Source of the DNA: Deltaproteobacteria bacterium
GTDB taxonomy: Bacteria; SAR324; XYD2-FULL-50-16
Reading direction: 5' to 3'
Assembly (NCBI GenBank): GCA_018657625.1
Contig: JABHWU010000055.1
Location: 1-54,809, forward strand
DNA: 54,809 bases
Part shown: positions 9,298 through 17,962 of the stretch, piece by piece
How the letters are laid out: each line of letters starts with the position of its first letter
Numbering within the stretch: position 1 is the stretch's first letter
Translations under genes and position numbers: made by a program
Notes under the pieces: model-generated
What the model saw: only the letters and a program-made list of their open reading frames with translations
What the model was told of the DNA's origin: nothing
The model's database searches: none

Positions 9298-11145
9298 ATG
9301 AAAATTTCCCATAGGATCACGCAACTAAAGTCAAAACTTGAGGACATCTTACCAAATGATGGCCACTTGACTGAATTATTAGAGAAACTAAACAATGAAA
9401 TCGAGGAGCAGGAACGTCAGATTGATATATTATCAGTAGCTGGTGCCGAACTCAGCAAACTTCAAAAACAGAGTACTGCGCTTGAATTAATACTGAATAC
9501 GGCAAGAAATCTCACCAATTCCGATGGCGGCACTGTATACATCGTTGTAGAAAAGATGGACGATGATCCCTTTAATCCAGGTGATATCGAATCAAGATCC
9601 CTTTCTTTTGAAGTTCTTCAAAATGAAACCATGAACATCTATCTTCGAAGAAAAGATGAAGGAAAAGACATACTACCTCCTGTACCTCTGGAAGAAAACG
9701 GAGAGCTAAATTTAAAAAATGTAGCAGCTGTTTGTGCCAACACAGGTAAAATCATTAATATCCCAGATGTCTATAATGCCAAAGGATTTGATTTCACAGG
9801 TATGAAAAAATATGATCAAACAACGGGTTACCATTCCAAATCAATGCTGGTGCTTCCCTTGAGAGATCATGAGAATGAACTGATAGGTGTCTTACAACTC
9901 ATCAACCGACAAACCAAAGATGGAAAAACCATTCCCTTTTCGGAAAATGATCAGACCATTGTACACGCAATGGCATACCAGGCGGCAATCTCTTTAACGA
10001 CTCAAAAGCTCCTCAAAGGGCAGGTCAATCTGTTTAATGCTTTTGTACGTGTTTTAGCAGAAGGACTTGGTGAAAAATCTCCTTATACTTATGGGCATAT
10101 TAATCGTGTAGCTAAATTATCGGTAGACCTGGCTTCAACGATCAGTGATTATAATGATGGCATGTACAAAGACATCAAATTTGATGAAACCCAGATGGAA
10201 GAAATGCGGTTAGCAGGCTGGATGCATGACATTGGAAAATTAACAACTCCGGAACACGTCGTTTCAAAATCTATTAAACTGGAACTGTTGGTAGATCGTT
10301 TCGAACTTATTTTAGAACGGTATAACTCAAAAATAAAAGATCTGGAAATTGACTATCTCAATAAAAAATTGAACGGAATAGAGAATAAGGAAGAAGACGC
10401 ATTTTTCAAGAAGCTGGAAAGCAGTAAAAACCGTAAAATTAAAAATCTGGTCAAAGACCTTAAAGTACTGAACGAAACGAATACTGGCGGAGAGTTCCTG
10501 GAAGATAAAGTCAAAAATCTCGTTAACAAAAACGCTAAAATCAAGATTGATCAATATCTGGAAGTTGAAAAGAAAAATGTTTCAGGCCAAAAACGAATCG
10601 TTAATGTTTCTCTGGCCGAAAAAATTAACAAAAGCCCGATTATCGATCCGATTGAAAAAGATTACTTGCTAATAGCCAAGGGAACCTTGTCAGATAGAGA
10701 ACGAAAAGTCATTAACGATCATGCTGATCGGTCATGGAGATGGTTAATGCGCTTACCGTTCCCTAAAAAGATGGTTAAATTACCGCTATACGCAGGTGCA
10801 CACCACGAAACACTTGAAGGAGATGGATATCCTAACCAATTAGTTGACGAACAACTACCGATTCAGTCCAGAATAATTGCTGTTGTTGATATTTTTGAAG
10901 CCCTGACAGCTAATGACAGACCATATAAGCCACCCATGCCGCTCTCCAGGGCACTAATGATATTAGGGAACATGGTAAAGGATGGGGATATAGATGCAGA
11001 AATTGTTAAAATATTCTTGAATTCAAAGTTACACGAAAAATACGCAGCTCAATTTCTGGATAAAGACCAAATCGATGAAATCGATGTAGCAGAATGGATA
11101 AAAAAATATTACCCGGAAGATTTTTCAAATACCCTCCCAATTTGA
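9298..11145 (+). CDS. GAF domain plus HD-GYP cyclic-di-GMP phosphodiesterase-like protein
   Basis: A predicted cytoplasmic signalling protein of 615 residues. A short coiled coil (about 1-50) precedes a GAF sensor domain (about 55-235), then an HD-GYP output domain. The catalytic HD pair is H310-D311 in WMHDIGKL, and the GYP signature is HHETLEGDGYP at 502-512. HD-GYP enzymes hydrolyse cyclic di-GMP. HD and HHE are about 190 residues apart, roughly 120 more than in typical members. The extra part is lysine/glutamate-rich and looks helical. The later metal ligand region VVDIFEALTANDRPYK is intact, so activity is plausible. It follows dksA-like by 81 nt. Confidence 0.88.
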   Translation: MKISHRITQLKSKLEDILPNDGHLTELLEKLNNEIEEQERQIDILSVAGAELSKLQKQSTALELILNTARNLTNSDGGTVYIVVEKMDDDPFNPGDIESRSLSFEVLQNETMNIYLRRKDEGKDILPPVPLEENGELNLKNVAAVCANTGKIINIPDVYNAKGFDFTGMKKYDQTTGYHSKSMLVLPLRDHENELIGVLQLINRQTKDGKTIPFSENDQTIVHAMAYQAAISLTTQKLLKGQVNLFNAFVRVLAEGLGEKSPYTYGHINRVAKLSVDLASTISDYNDGMYKDIKFDETQMEEMRLAGWMHDIGKLTTPEHVVSKSIKLELLVDRFELILERYNSKIKDLEIDYLNKKLNGIENKEEDAFFKKLESSKNRKIKNLVKDLKVLNETNTGGEFLEDKVKNLVNKNAKIKIDQYLEVEKKNVSGQKRIVNVSLAEKINKSPIIDPIEKDYLLIAKGTLSDRERKVINDHADRSWRWLMRLPFPKKMVKLPLYAGAHHETLEGDGYPNQLVDEQLPIQSRIIAVVDIFEALTANDRPYKPPMPLSRALMILGNMVKDGDIDAEIVKIFLNSKLHEKYAAQFLDKDQIDEIDVAEWIKKYYPEDFSNTLPI

Positions 11146-11178
11146 TAAGATAACTACCATTTTTTAAACCAGATAACC

Positions 11179-12783
11179 ATGAAACCATATATCACGTTTC
11201 TGATATTATCGTTTATGATAATATTTCCCGGTATATTGTTTGCCCAGCAACAGGCTGACTATGACAATATTATTACTGTTTCCATTACGGATCAGGACAC
11301 AGTATTTGCCCGTAATAGTGCGTTTCGATCATTAAAAAGACAAATCATCATCGACGCTATTAAAGATCAATTGGGGGTGTTGATTTATGAAGAATATGCC
11401 AGTCAGATTCTCCGTCACAAAGACATAAAAACCAGTGAATTAGTCTCAGCTTATCAAATTCTACAGGAATATACTATTGGCGAAAAGTTTACTATGAAAC
11501 TCCAGGGAACTGTTCGCATCGATGTTTTAAAAGAAGTACTCCGTAAAATGAATTTAGTTTTGAAAGATGATCCCTGGTATAACATTACACTGGTTGTTAA
11601 TAAAAATCTTACTATTCCCATAGAGCAAGTCCAACAAAAACTAGACATTTATCGAATTAAAATTGATAGCCAGTTCACCTATTATCAGGATTCCAGTTGG
11701 ATTATTGATCACCAAAGCATTGAGTTTATTGAGGAAATATTTAATCAATTTCCGGAAAATCAAATCTTGTTTTTTATTGAAGAAGAAAAAATAAGTGACA
11801 GTGATTTAATCAAAGGACTTCGAATCCGAATCTTCCGTAAAAATGACTATCAGCAAATCACAACATTTACAGTTAATTTTAAAGTTCCAGTTCCGCCACT
11901 ATCAATTAACCTGGAACTTGAAAAAATCAAATCCAGACTTATTTCCGCTTTTTCAATTCAAACCTGCAAACGTCATTTATATGATGAAGGCCTTGAGTCT
12001 TTTATTGATATAGATGTTGCAGGACTATCAAACCCATATGAACGCAGCGAGTTTGAAAAATCCGTCATTAAGAAAATCAGTGGTATTCAATCTTACTTTT
12101 TAAAAAATATTTCTAATGAAGCCGTTAATTATGAATTATATTCAAAATTTTCGATTATCAGATTAATGGAGTCTTTTGAAGCGCAAAACGAAGCCTTCGA
12201 TCTAATTGTAGACTTAGATGGAACCAATCAACTAAAGATTTATGCCATTTATAAACTGGATCAGGATATCGTTGAACTGGACACATGGCCATTTAAAAAT
12301 AGTGTCATTGACCAGTTAAACAAGGCTTTTAGTGAAACAGATGAAAACGGTGAAATTGTTGAAATAGATGAAACCCTGATACCAGAAATCGAAGAAAATG
12401 AACCGAATAATAATAGTCGGCGTTTCAACTATCTTCCCAATGAGACCCTGTTAATTGGCAAAATATCATCCAGAGCAGATGAAGATATTTACCAAATAGA
12501 AGAACCCCAGGAAGATGAAACATCATCCATCAACATTGAATGGATGATCGCCAGCAAAACCTCCCTATCACCTCAATTGAAACTATATGATGATGATTTT
12601 AAGTTCCTTAATAGCTATTCACTAATAGGCAATCAAAATAGAATCAAATTCAGTTATACCTTTCAAACCGAAACTCCAAAAAGGATCTATATCCGTGTGT
12701 CAGACTCAGTCGGCTTTATTCAAGGAGAGACCGGTGGTTATAAATCATATGATTACCTGTTAAAAGTCGAATGGAAAAACTAA
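11179..12783 (+). CDS. Secreted protein, FlgT-N-like start and possible PPC-like C-terminal domain
   Basis: 534 residues with a signal peptide (core ITFLILSFMIIFPGILFA, cleavage after FAQ). Residues about 35-120, with alternating A-R-N-S-AFRSLKRQ and DQLGVLIYEEYASQI then TSELVSAYQILQEY, resemble the FlgT/LPP20 pattern in which an alanine-rich helix is followed by a strand ending in a conserved GTV (here LQGTVRIDVL). Residues about 425-530 (LPNETLLIGKISSRADEDIYQIE ... YIRVSD) resemble a pre-peptidase C-terminal beta-sandwich. Both are inferences from motif shape. It starts 33 nt after the HD-GYP gene and its stop overlaps the convergent SDR gene by 4 bp. Confidence 0.6.
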   Translation: MKPYITFLILSFMIIFPGILFAQQQADYDNIITVSITDQDTVFARNSAFRSLKRQIIIDAIKDQLGVLIYEEYASQILRHKDIKTSELVSAYQILQEYTIGEKFTMKLQGTVRIDVLKEVLRKMNLVLKDDPWYNITLVVNKNLTIPIEQVQQKLDIYRIKIDSQFTYYQDSSWIIDHQSIEFIEEIFNQFPENQILFFIEEEKISDSDLIKGLRIRIFRKNDYQQITTFTVNFKVPVPPLSINLELEKIKSRLISAFSIQTCKRHLYDEGLESFIDIDVAGLSNPYERSEFEKSVIKKISGIQSYFLKNISNEAVNYELYSKFSIIRLMESFEAQNEAFDLIVDLDGTNQLKIYAIYKLDQDIVELDTWPFKNSVIDQLNKAFSETDENGEIVEIDETLIPEIEENEPNNNSRRFNYLPNETLLIGKISSRADEDIYQIEEPQEDETSSINIEWMIASKTSLSPQLKLYDDDFKFLNSYSLIGNQNRIKFSYTFQTETPKRIYIRVSDSVGFIQGETGGYKSYDYLLKVEWKN

Positions 12784-13460
12784 TCGGAGCGGATGGTGAT
12801 CACTGGGAAGTGGATATTGGTGTCTTTGGTAACCTCCAGATTTTGAACAATTATCTTCGCTAAATTTTCGGGCTGAATCATTTTTTCTCTGGATAGATGA
12901 TTTTTCAAATGATTAAAAAACCCGGTATTAACACTCCCAACTTTATAGTACCAAATCCGACCTTTTTCACTTTTAATCTCTTTTTGTAAGGACTGACAAA
13001 AATATTCCAGTCCTGCTTTAGTGGCACCATACAATGCATTTTTAGGCCAGACTTCATCTGTACCAGCGGATCCCAGATAAACTAAATCAAAGCCGGTTTG
13101 ACATTTAACAGCAGAGAAAGCCTGATAAAATAGAAAGGAGGTAACCAGGTTAATGTTGATGGTATTCTCAATTTCAGAAATACTCAGGTCAATGACCTTC
13201 TTTTGATTGCCAATTCCAGCACAGTGAATTCCGATATCAAATACCTGATTGTATTTTTGCAACCAGTGCACAAATTGGTCAAAATCTGTTTTGAAATCTT
13301 TTAGTTCAAATAGTTGTTGCCCAGGCAAATCCAATTCTTTTGCCAATGATTTCAATTTAGACATTGATCTTCCAACCAGGTATAAATTATGATGATTTTT
13401 CAATTGCAAACACAATGCTTTACCAATGCCACCAGAAGCACCATAAATTAATATATTCAT
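12780..13460 (-). CDS. Short-chain dehydrogenase/reductase
   Basis: A 226-residue classical SDR. The Rossmann glycine motif is GASGGIGKA near the N-terminus, NAG is replaced by CAGIG, and the catalytic triad is S (YLGSAG), Y and K in YGATK. It uses NAD(P)H to oxidise or reduce an unknown carbonyl substrate. I place the start at the ATG at 13460 (MNILIYGASG) because AGGGGG lies about 9 nt upstream and the glycine motif then sits at its normal distance from the N-terminus. An upstream ATG would add 23 residues of poor quality. The start is only 22 nt from the divergent ATG of the next gene. Confidence 0.85.
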   Translation of the reverse strand: MNILIYGASGGIGKALCLQLKNHHNLYLVGRSMSKLKSLAKELDLPGQQLFELKDFKTDFDQFVHWLQKYNQVFDIGIHCAGIGNQKKVIDLSISEIENTININLVTSFLFYQAFSAVKCQTGFDLVYLGSAGTDEVWPKNALYGATKAGLEYFCQSLQKEIKSEKGRIWYYKVGSVNTGFFNHLKNHLSREKMIQPENLAKIIVQNLEVTKDTNIHFPVITIRSD

Positions 13461-13482
13461 ACTTTGATAGCCCCCTAAGATA

Positions 13483-14454
13483 ATGAAAGCGAAACCATTT
13501 GATCTATCCATCATTGAAATGACGGCCATAGATACCGAAGATACTCTTTTTGAACTTTATAATTTAAAGTCGGAAAACTTAACGAAACATGCTGATCTCT
13601 TTATCTATAATCCAATATATTTACAGGAAAAACAAATCGGCAAATATAGAATCATTGATGGCTTTTTAAGCTATCACAATGTTTTCCAAAGAAAAGAAAA
13701 TACCATACCAGCATTTGTTTTTAACAGCAACTTGACGGAACTTGATTTATGGATTTTCAGGTTAACCAAAAGAGTTGTTGAACAAAATTTCAGCCTCATA
13801 TCAATTATTGAAAAATTAACGGATCTAACAACAAAAAACCAAATAGTTATTCATAAAATCCCCGAGTTGAAAATCTTACTTGAAAAATTACATATTTCCC
13901 CACATTTACAAACCAGCCAATTGTTCAATGATATTATCAAACGCAAAGAACAAATAACAGCTTTCACTATTCCCGATTCTCTCAGCTTTAAAGAGCTGCT
14001 CCAACTTTCTAAATTTGAACCAGAGGTACTAGACCAGTTATCACAATTACTGGCAGGATTAGCGCTAAAAGGCAATAAGCTATCCAGCTGTTTAAAAATA
14101 ATTGAAGAACTGCAAAATGGTTTTGGGAAATCAGTTAAAGATATTTTAGAGGACCACCAAATTCAGAACATTTTAAAAACCGTATCTGATCATTTAAAGT
14201 ACAAAGCTATCAAACAGCGATTGACTGAATTGCGATTTCCCAAATTAAACCAAATGCAATTAACCTGGGATCAGTATATAAAGCAATTAAAACTGGACCA
14301 GGAGATTTCTGTCAGCGCTGATCCTTATTTTGAGGATGACTATTTAAAAATAGAGATCCATTCAAAATCACCCAAGCAATTAAAAAAACAGCTCGATGAC
14401 CTTACTGATAAAACCAATAGCGGGAAATTTGATGACTTATTTGAGCTAATATAG
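13483..14454 (+). CDS. ParB-like protein of unknown role
   Basis: 323 residues. The segment from about 37 to 110 matches the ParB/Spo0J N-terminal pattern: NPIYLQEKQIGKYRIIDG (a 'preferred-value, then GxYxIIDG' block), FLSYHNVF where ParB has the RRYxA motif, IPAFVF, then LTELDLWIFRLTKRV where ParB has E..A...EN. The conserved arginines of GERRxRA are replaced by FLSYHN, so CTPase or nuclease activity is doubtful. The rest is helical with the repeated leucine-rich pattern KELLQLSKFEPEVLDQLSQLL, perhaps a HTH region. There is no clear ribosome site before 13483; Met13 is an alternative start. The function is unknown and the ParB link is an inference. Confidence 0.55.
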   Translation: MKAKPFDLSIIEMTAIDTEDTLFELYNLKSENLTKHADLFIYNPIYLQEKQIGKYRIIDGFLSYHNVFQRKENTIPAFVFNSNLTELDLWIFRLTKRVVEQNFSLISIIEKLTDLTTKNQIVIHKIPELKILLEKLHISPHLQTSQLFNDIIKRKEQITAFTIPDSLSFKELLQLSKFEPEVLDQLSQLLAGLALKGNKLSSCLKIIEELQNGFGKSVKDILEDHQIQNILKTVSDHLKYKAIKQRLTELRFPKLNQMQLTWDQYIKQLKLDQEISVSADPYFEDDYLKIEIHSKSPKQLKKQLDDLTDKTNSGKFDDLFELI

Positions 14455-14539
14455 ACTATCGATCATGGCGCAGTTAACTACATGGGAAATCATGATTTAC
14501 TGTTCCCTCTATGGTTCGCTTTTTTGATGTAGGTGACTC

Positions 14540-14570
14540 GTAGGTCGGGCCAAGCGAGGTGGCCCCACCA
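14540..14570. repeat. R4 repeat fragment (GTAGGTCGG family)
   Basis: The sequence GTAGGTCGGGCCAAGCGAGG matches the left part of the complete R4 hairpin element at 39,784-39,855 with small changes. The right half is missing here. Confidence 0.5.
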
Positions 14571-14603
14571 TTTGAAACCCAGCCAGTGTGGTTCCGCTAA
14601 CGC

Positions 14604-14758
14604 TTGTTCATGTCCCTTGATTTAACTACACCTCCCTTCCGTGTGATCAGTGTAGTCCGTGGTCGTTTTTTTTCTACCTGGAGTAAATAATTCTCAACCA
14701 CGGACCATACTGACCACACGGAAATAAAATGGTTTCTGGGTCTCTCTGGTTTGGTTTT
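14604..14758. repeat. R1 hairpin repeat, copy A
   Basis: About 155 bp, starting TTGTTCATGTCCCTTGATTT. Inverted arms TTCCGTGTG...GTCCGTGGT and ACCACGGACC...CACACGGAA surround a loop containing a T8 run and GGAGTAAATAATTCTCA. Copies B (21,926) and C (23,403) match along most of the length. It carries no credible gene. Confidence 0.85.
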
Positions 14759-14876
14759 TATTTTGATGATTGACAGGTCAGGTCCAGTACTGAATTGCAA
14801 GACTTGCAGCAAGAATGGAGCTGGCATTTGAGTTCTTTCTATTTTTTTGGTGCAGTTAATAAAATGGGAAAATTTT

Positions 14877-14918
14877 GATTTAAATCGCAAAAAAAACGTT
14901 GAATTTGCGATTTAAATC
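14877..14918. promoter_or_regulatory. 13-bp inverted repeat just upstream of the DUF4143 ATPase
   Basis: Perfect arms GATTTAAATCGCA (14877-14889) and TGCGATTTAAATC (14906-14918) are separated by 16 nt. Each arm contains the self-palindrome GATTTAAATC. The right arm ends 15 nt before the ATG at 14,934, so it overlaps the likely promoter or leader of that gene. An operator or a leader hairpin are both possible. Confidence 0.55.
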
Positions 14919-14933
14919 GAATAATATCTAAAT

Positions 14934-16055
14934 ATGATACCCAGAATTTTACAAAATACGATAGAACAGAAGCTTGGTGAAAGGAAAGCCCTGATTATAT
15001 TGGGAGCCCGACAAACAGGAAAAACAACGCTTATAAAAGCGATATCCAATAAATTAGATCAGGTACTGCTGCTAAATGCTGATGAACCAGATGTACAAGC
15101 TTTGTTCGAAAACAGCTCTTCAAGTAGGTTAAAATCTTTTTTTGCCGGATATAAGACTATAATTATAGATGAAGCGCAAAGGTTAAAAGATGTCGGGTTA
15201 AAATTTAAATTGATTATTGATCAAATTTCTGAAGTACAATTGATAGCAACAGGTTCTTCTGCCTTCGAACTAGCTAACCAAACCAATGAACCTTTAACAG
15301 GCAGAAAATGGGAATTTCAGTTATATCCACTTTCATTTAAAGAGCTGGTTAATTATCAAAATCTAATTGAAGAAAGAAGACTATTACATCATCGATTGGT
15401 TTTTGGGTCATATCCCGAAATTATAACTTCAAATGGTAATGAAAAAGAGTTGTTAAAACAACTGACCGACTCATATCTTTATAAAGACATATTAATGTGG
15501 GAGCGGATAAAAAAGCCGGAAAAACTGTTAAAGTTAATGCAAGCACTCGCTTTTCAATTAGGAAATGAAGTTTCCTATAACGAATTGGGACAAATGATCG
15601 GCCTGGACAATCAAACAGTCGAAAAATATATTCAACTTCTGGAGAAAACATTTGTTATTTTTCGATTAGGGGCCTTCAGTCGAAATTTGCGCAAGGAATT
15701 AAAGAAAAGTCGAAAAATTTACTTTTTTGATAACGGTATTCGAAACGCTCTTATCGCCAATTTTAATATAGCTGAATTGAGATCAGATATTGGTGCTTTA
15801 TGGGAAAATTACCTGATTAGTGAACGTATTAAATTCCTACATTACCATCAAATATGGGCTAACTATTGGTTTTGGAGAACTCAAGACCAACAGGAAATAG
15901 ATTATTTGGAAGAAAGAGACGGAAAAATCTACGCATGGGAATTTAAATGGAGTCCAAGGGCAAAGGTCAGGCTTTCCAAAACTTTTTCAAAAGCCTACCC
16001 TAACCATGAATTTAAGGTCATCACACCGGAAAACTATGATTCCTTTTTAATGTAA
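14934..16055 (+). CDS. AAA_14 / DUF4143 ATP-binding protein
   Basis: A 373-residue P-loop ATPase of the family that pairs an AAA_14 domain with DUF4143. Walker A is GARQTGKTT (24-32) and Walker B is IIIDEAQ near residue 80, followed by the sensor motif LIATGSSAFEL. The middle region LTGRKWEFQLYPLSFKEL is characteristic of the family. The C-terminal half is a DUF4143 region: a winged-helix-like SYNELGQMIGLDNQTVEKYI followed by a nuclease-like end, QEIDYLEERDGKIYAWEFKW, with the E-x-D...E-x-K pattern of PD-(D/E)XK folds. The cellular role is unknown; these genes are common in accessory DNA. An inverted repeat lies directly upstream. Confidence 0.85.
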   Translation: MIPRILQNTIEQKLGERKALIILGARQTGKTTLIKAISNKLDQVLLLNADEPDVQALFENSSSSRLKSFFAGYKTIIIDEAQRLKDVGLKFKLIIDQISEVQLIATGSSAFELANQTNEPLTGRKWEFQLYPLSFKELVNYQNLIEERRLLHHRLVFGSYPEIITSNGNEKELLKQLTDSYLYKDILMWERIKKPEKLLKLMQALAFQLGNEVSYNELGQMIGLDNQTVEKYIQLLEKTFVIFRLGAFSRNLRKELKKSRKIYFFDNGIRNALIANFNIAELRSDIGALWENYLISERIKFLHYHQIWANYWFWRTQDQQEIDYLEERDGKIYAWEFKWSPRAKVRLSKTFSKAYPNHEFKVITPENYDSFLM

Positions 16056-16095
16056 AAAACCTTAAAATCTCTGATGGAAAGGAGTAAACCAATAA

Positions 16096-16680
16096 ATGGA
16101 AATTAAAAAAACAGTACTAATTGGAATCTTCATGCTAGGGATCATACCGATTGCATTTTCAAATGAAATAAAAATTGGAGATAACGCCCCGAATATTATC
16201 GGGAAAAATATTTTAACCCATAAAAGAGTTAATCTATATCGGCTAATGATCGAAATGTCATTTAAGACAGATAAACAGGGGAATCGTCTGCTTGATGAAG
16301 CGGGGAAGTATATTTCAGAATTTAAAAGAAATGCGATTATTTTAAATTTCTATTCCCGCTACTGCATCCCCTGTATCAAAGAAATTCCTGCCTTCAATAA
16401 GGTTGCCGAAGCCTTTAAAAATCGGTCGGTCAAATTTCTATATATTAATGTGGATGCGGATGCAAAAAACAGAGAATTGCAAAAATTAGCAGAAAGATAT
16501 CACATCAAAATCCCCATACTCCAACCCAACCAACAACATATCATGCGTACCTATAATGTTGTGGCGTTGCCAAAACTGGTGATCATCGATAAAAACAAAA
16601 AAATCAATTCCATTCTCACCGGCTTTCAGGAGGATTTTAAGAACAGTTTGAGTATAAAAATTAACGAACTATTGAAATAG
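16096..16680 (+). CDS. TlpA/ResA-like periplasmic thioredoxin
   Basis: 194 residues with a signal peptide (VLIGIFMLGIIPIAFS) and a thioredoxin fold. The redox motif is C90-I-P-C93 in YSRYCIPCIKEIPAFN, preceded by the strand NAIILNFY. The cis-proline strand is VVALPKLVIIDKNKK. Such proteins reduce disulfides in the periplasm, often for cytochrome c maturation or envelope proteins. GGAG precedes the ATG by about 12 nt. It lies 40 nt after the ATPase gene and 133 nt before the DGR target. A damaged copy of its 3' end lies at 22,957-23,085. Confidence 0.88.
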   Translation: MEIKKTVLIGIFMLGIIPIAFSNEIKIGDNAPNIIGKNILTHKRVNLYRLMIEMSFKTDKQGNRLLDEAGKYISEFKRNAIILNFYSRYCIPCIKEIPAFNKVAEAFKNRSVKFLYINVDADAKNRELQKLAERYHIKIPILQPNQQHIMRTYNVVALPKLVIIDKNKKINSILTGFQEDFKNSLSIKINELLK

Positions 16681-16813
16681 GGATCAGAAGCCTAAGACAA
16701 ATTTTTAAGGCACTGCATCACAGTTTTCTTCAGCTCTTGCAAAATGTTATAAAAAATGGCATTTTAACCCATTCGCTTTTTATTTTCCGAACCCCTGATC
16801 AGGATATGAGACC

Positions 16814-17962
16814 ATGACCAGAGAAAAAACAATACCTGCTACAGTCTTAATTAAAGTTGTCTCCTGGATGCTGTTGTTGTTAATTCCTATTAATGTTTTT
16901 GCTGCCAGTCTGGATGAGGCCACAGAAAAGGCCGCCATGACACTGTTAAAGAATGGATTGAACAATAACCAAAAAATGCAGTTAGTGGTAGAGGTTTTCA
17001 ATGTCGATTCCAATAAAAAAGATATTGAGGCCCGTAAAATTGAAAGTAGTCTGTTTACGGCCCTGCAAAGTAGATTTCCCAATGCGAAATTACTACTTCC
17101 CGGCAAAAGCATTGCCGGTATTTCCCTGAAAGCAGTGGTCATTAAAACTCAGTATCGCTTACGGGGAAATATCATCACCATTGAGTTAAAGGCGCTGGAT
17201 AAACGGACCGGGCAAATGATCGCCAAAGCGGATGTTCAGTATTTTTCACAGAAAAAAATTAAAAAAGATCTGGTGGCGGTGCTGGATATCCAGGCAGACT
17301 CCATGACCTTACCGCAGCGAAAAATTTACAGCAAAGTTTTTCGAACCGCCCTCATTAATACCGACCAGTTTGATCTGATCAGCGGGGATGAAATCGACCG
17401 GGCCGATGCTGATAAAATTCAGTCGGAATACCAGTGCAGTCGGGAAGAGTGCGCTACCATAATCGCCGAACAATTAGCGGCCAATCAGGTGATTACCACT
17501 GTTTATGGCAAAGTGACCGATCAGTTGTACTATCTGACCGCTAGCCTTAAAAATGTCTCAGGAGAAACCATCACCGAAGAAAAGGTCAAACATGACGGTA
17601 ACCTGAACACCTTTGAAACAGCTCTGGAACAACTGGCCTGCAAACTGGCAAAAACCTGTGATGGAAAAAGCGGTGAGATTGAGTTTGTAGCAAGCGATAC
17701 CGATGGCGCTAATATCAAGGCCGGCTTTAGTCGGATTACCCCTCAACATAGCGGCAACAGTCAATCTGCTGTGGCCACCCTGATTCTGGAAAGCCAGCCG
17801 CCCGAAGCGGACGTTTTTATGAACGACTCCTTCGGTGAAACGCCCTGGGAAAAACCCCCTATCAGAACTTCAACCTCAAAGCGGGGCAGATGCTGCGAAT
17901 TACACTTAAAAAAGAGAAACACCACGATAAAAAACTGGAATTTCGATTGCAGGGCGGCATGA
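16814..17962 (+). CDS. DGR target protein, N-terminal part (upstream of a frameshift)
   Basis: This frame encodes the N-terminal portion of a PEGA/FGE-sulfatase protein. It has a signal peptide (MLLLLIPINVFAA after a basic start), then a domain resembling TolB-N/CsgG-like modules. The segment RKIYSKVFRTALINTDQFDLISGDEI is followed by SREECATIIAEQLAANQVI with two close cysteines and a TASLKNVSGE strand. From residue about 328 a first PEGA-like repeat begins (LESQPPEADVFMNDSFGETPWEK). At 17,848-17,860 the frame is lost in an A5C5 run; a -1 shift gives TPYQNFNLKAGQ and leads straight into the second half. Residues after about 347 in this frame are therefore not native. Together the two halves are one gene. 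Confidence 0.8.
   Translation: MTREKTIPATVLIKVVSWMLLLLIPINVFAASLDEATEKAAMTLLKNGLNNNQKMQLVVEVFNVDSNKKDIEARKIESSLFTALQSRFPNAKLLLPGKSIAGISLKAVVIKTQYRLRGNIITIELKALDKRTGQMIAKADVQYFSQKKIKKDLVAVLDIQADSMTLPQRKIYSKVFRTALINTDQFDLISGDEIDRADADKIQSEYQCSREECATIIAEQLAANQVITTVYGKVTDQLYYLTASLKNVSGETITEEKVKHDGNLNTFETALEQLACKLAKTCDGKSGEIEFVASDTDGANIKAGFSRITPQHSGNSQSAVATLILESQPPEADVFMNDSFGETPWEKPPIRTSTSKRGRCCELHLKKRNTTIKNWNFDCRAA

Larger units (their letters stand above)
14466..14882. repeat. Pair of ~34-bp imperfect direct repeats around an intergenic insertion
   Basis: 14466-14499 and 14848-14882 share TGGYGCAGTTAAY, then ATGGGAAA, and both end TGATTTA (about 80% identity by eye, one indel). They flank about 350 bp that contain an R4 fragment and an R1 element. 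They could be relics of one duplicated end or of a target-site duplication. Confidence 0.5.

Noticed and set aside
14597..14890. Minus-strand frame in the R1 repeat
   Set aside because: It follows repeat DNA, varies between copies and has no family resemblance.
17840..17870. Programmed -1 frameshifting in the DGR target
   Set aside because: The A5C5 run does not form a standard X-XXY-YYZ heptamer in the zero frame and no stimulatory hairpin is evident. A simple one-base indel is more likely.
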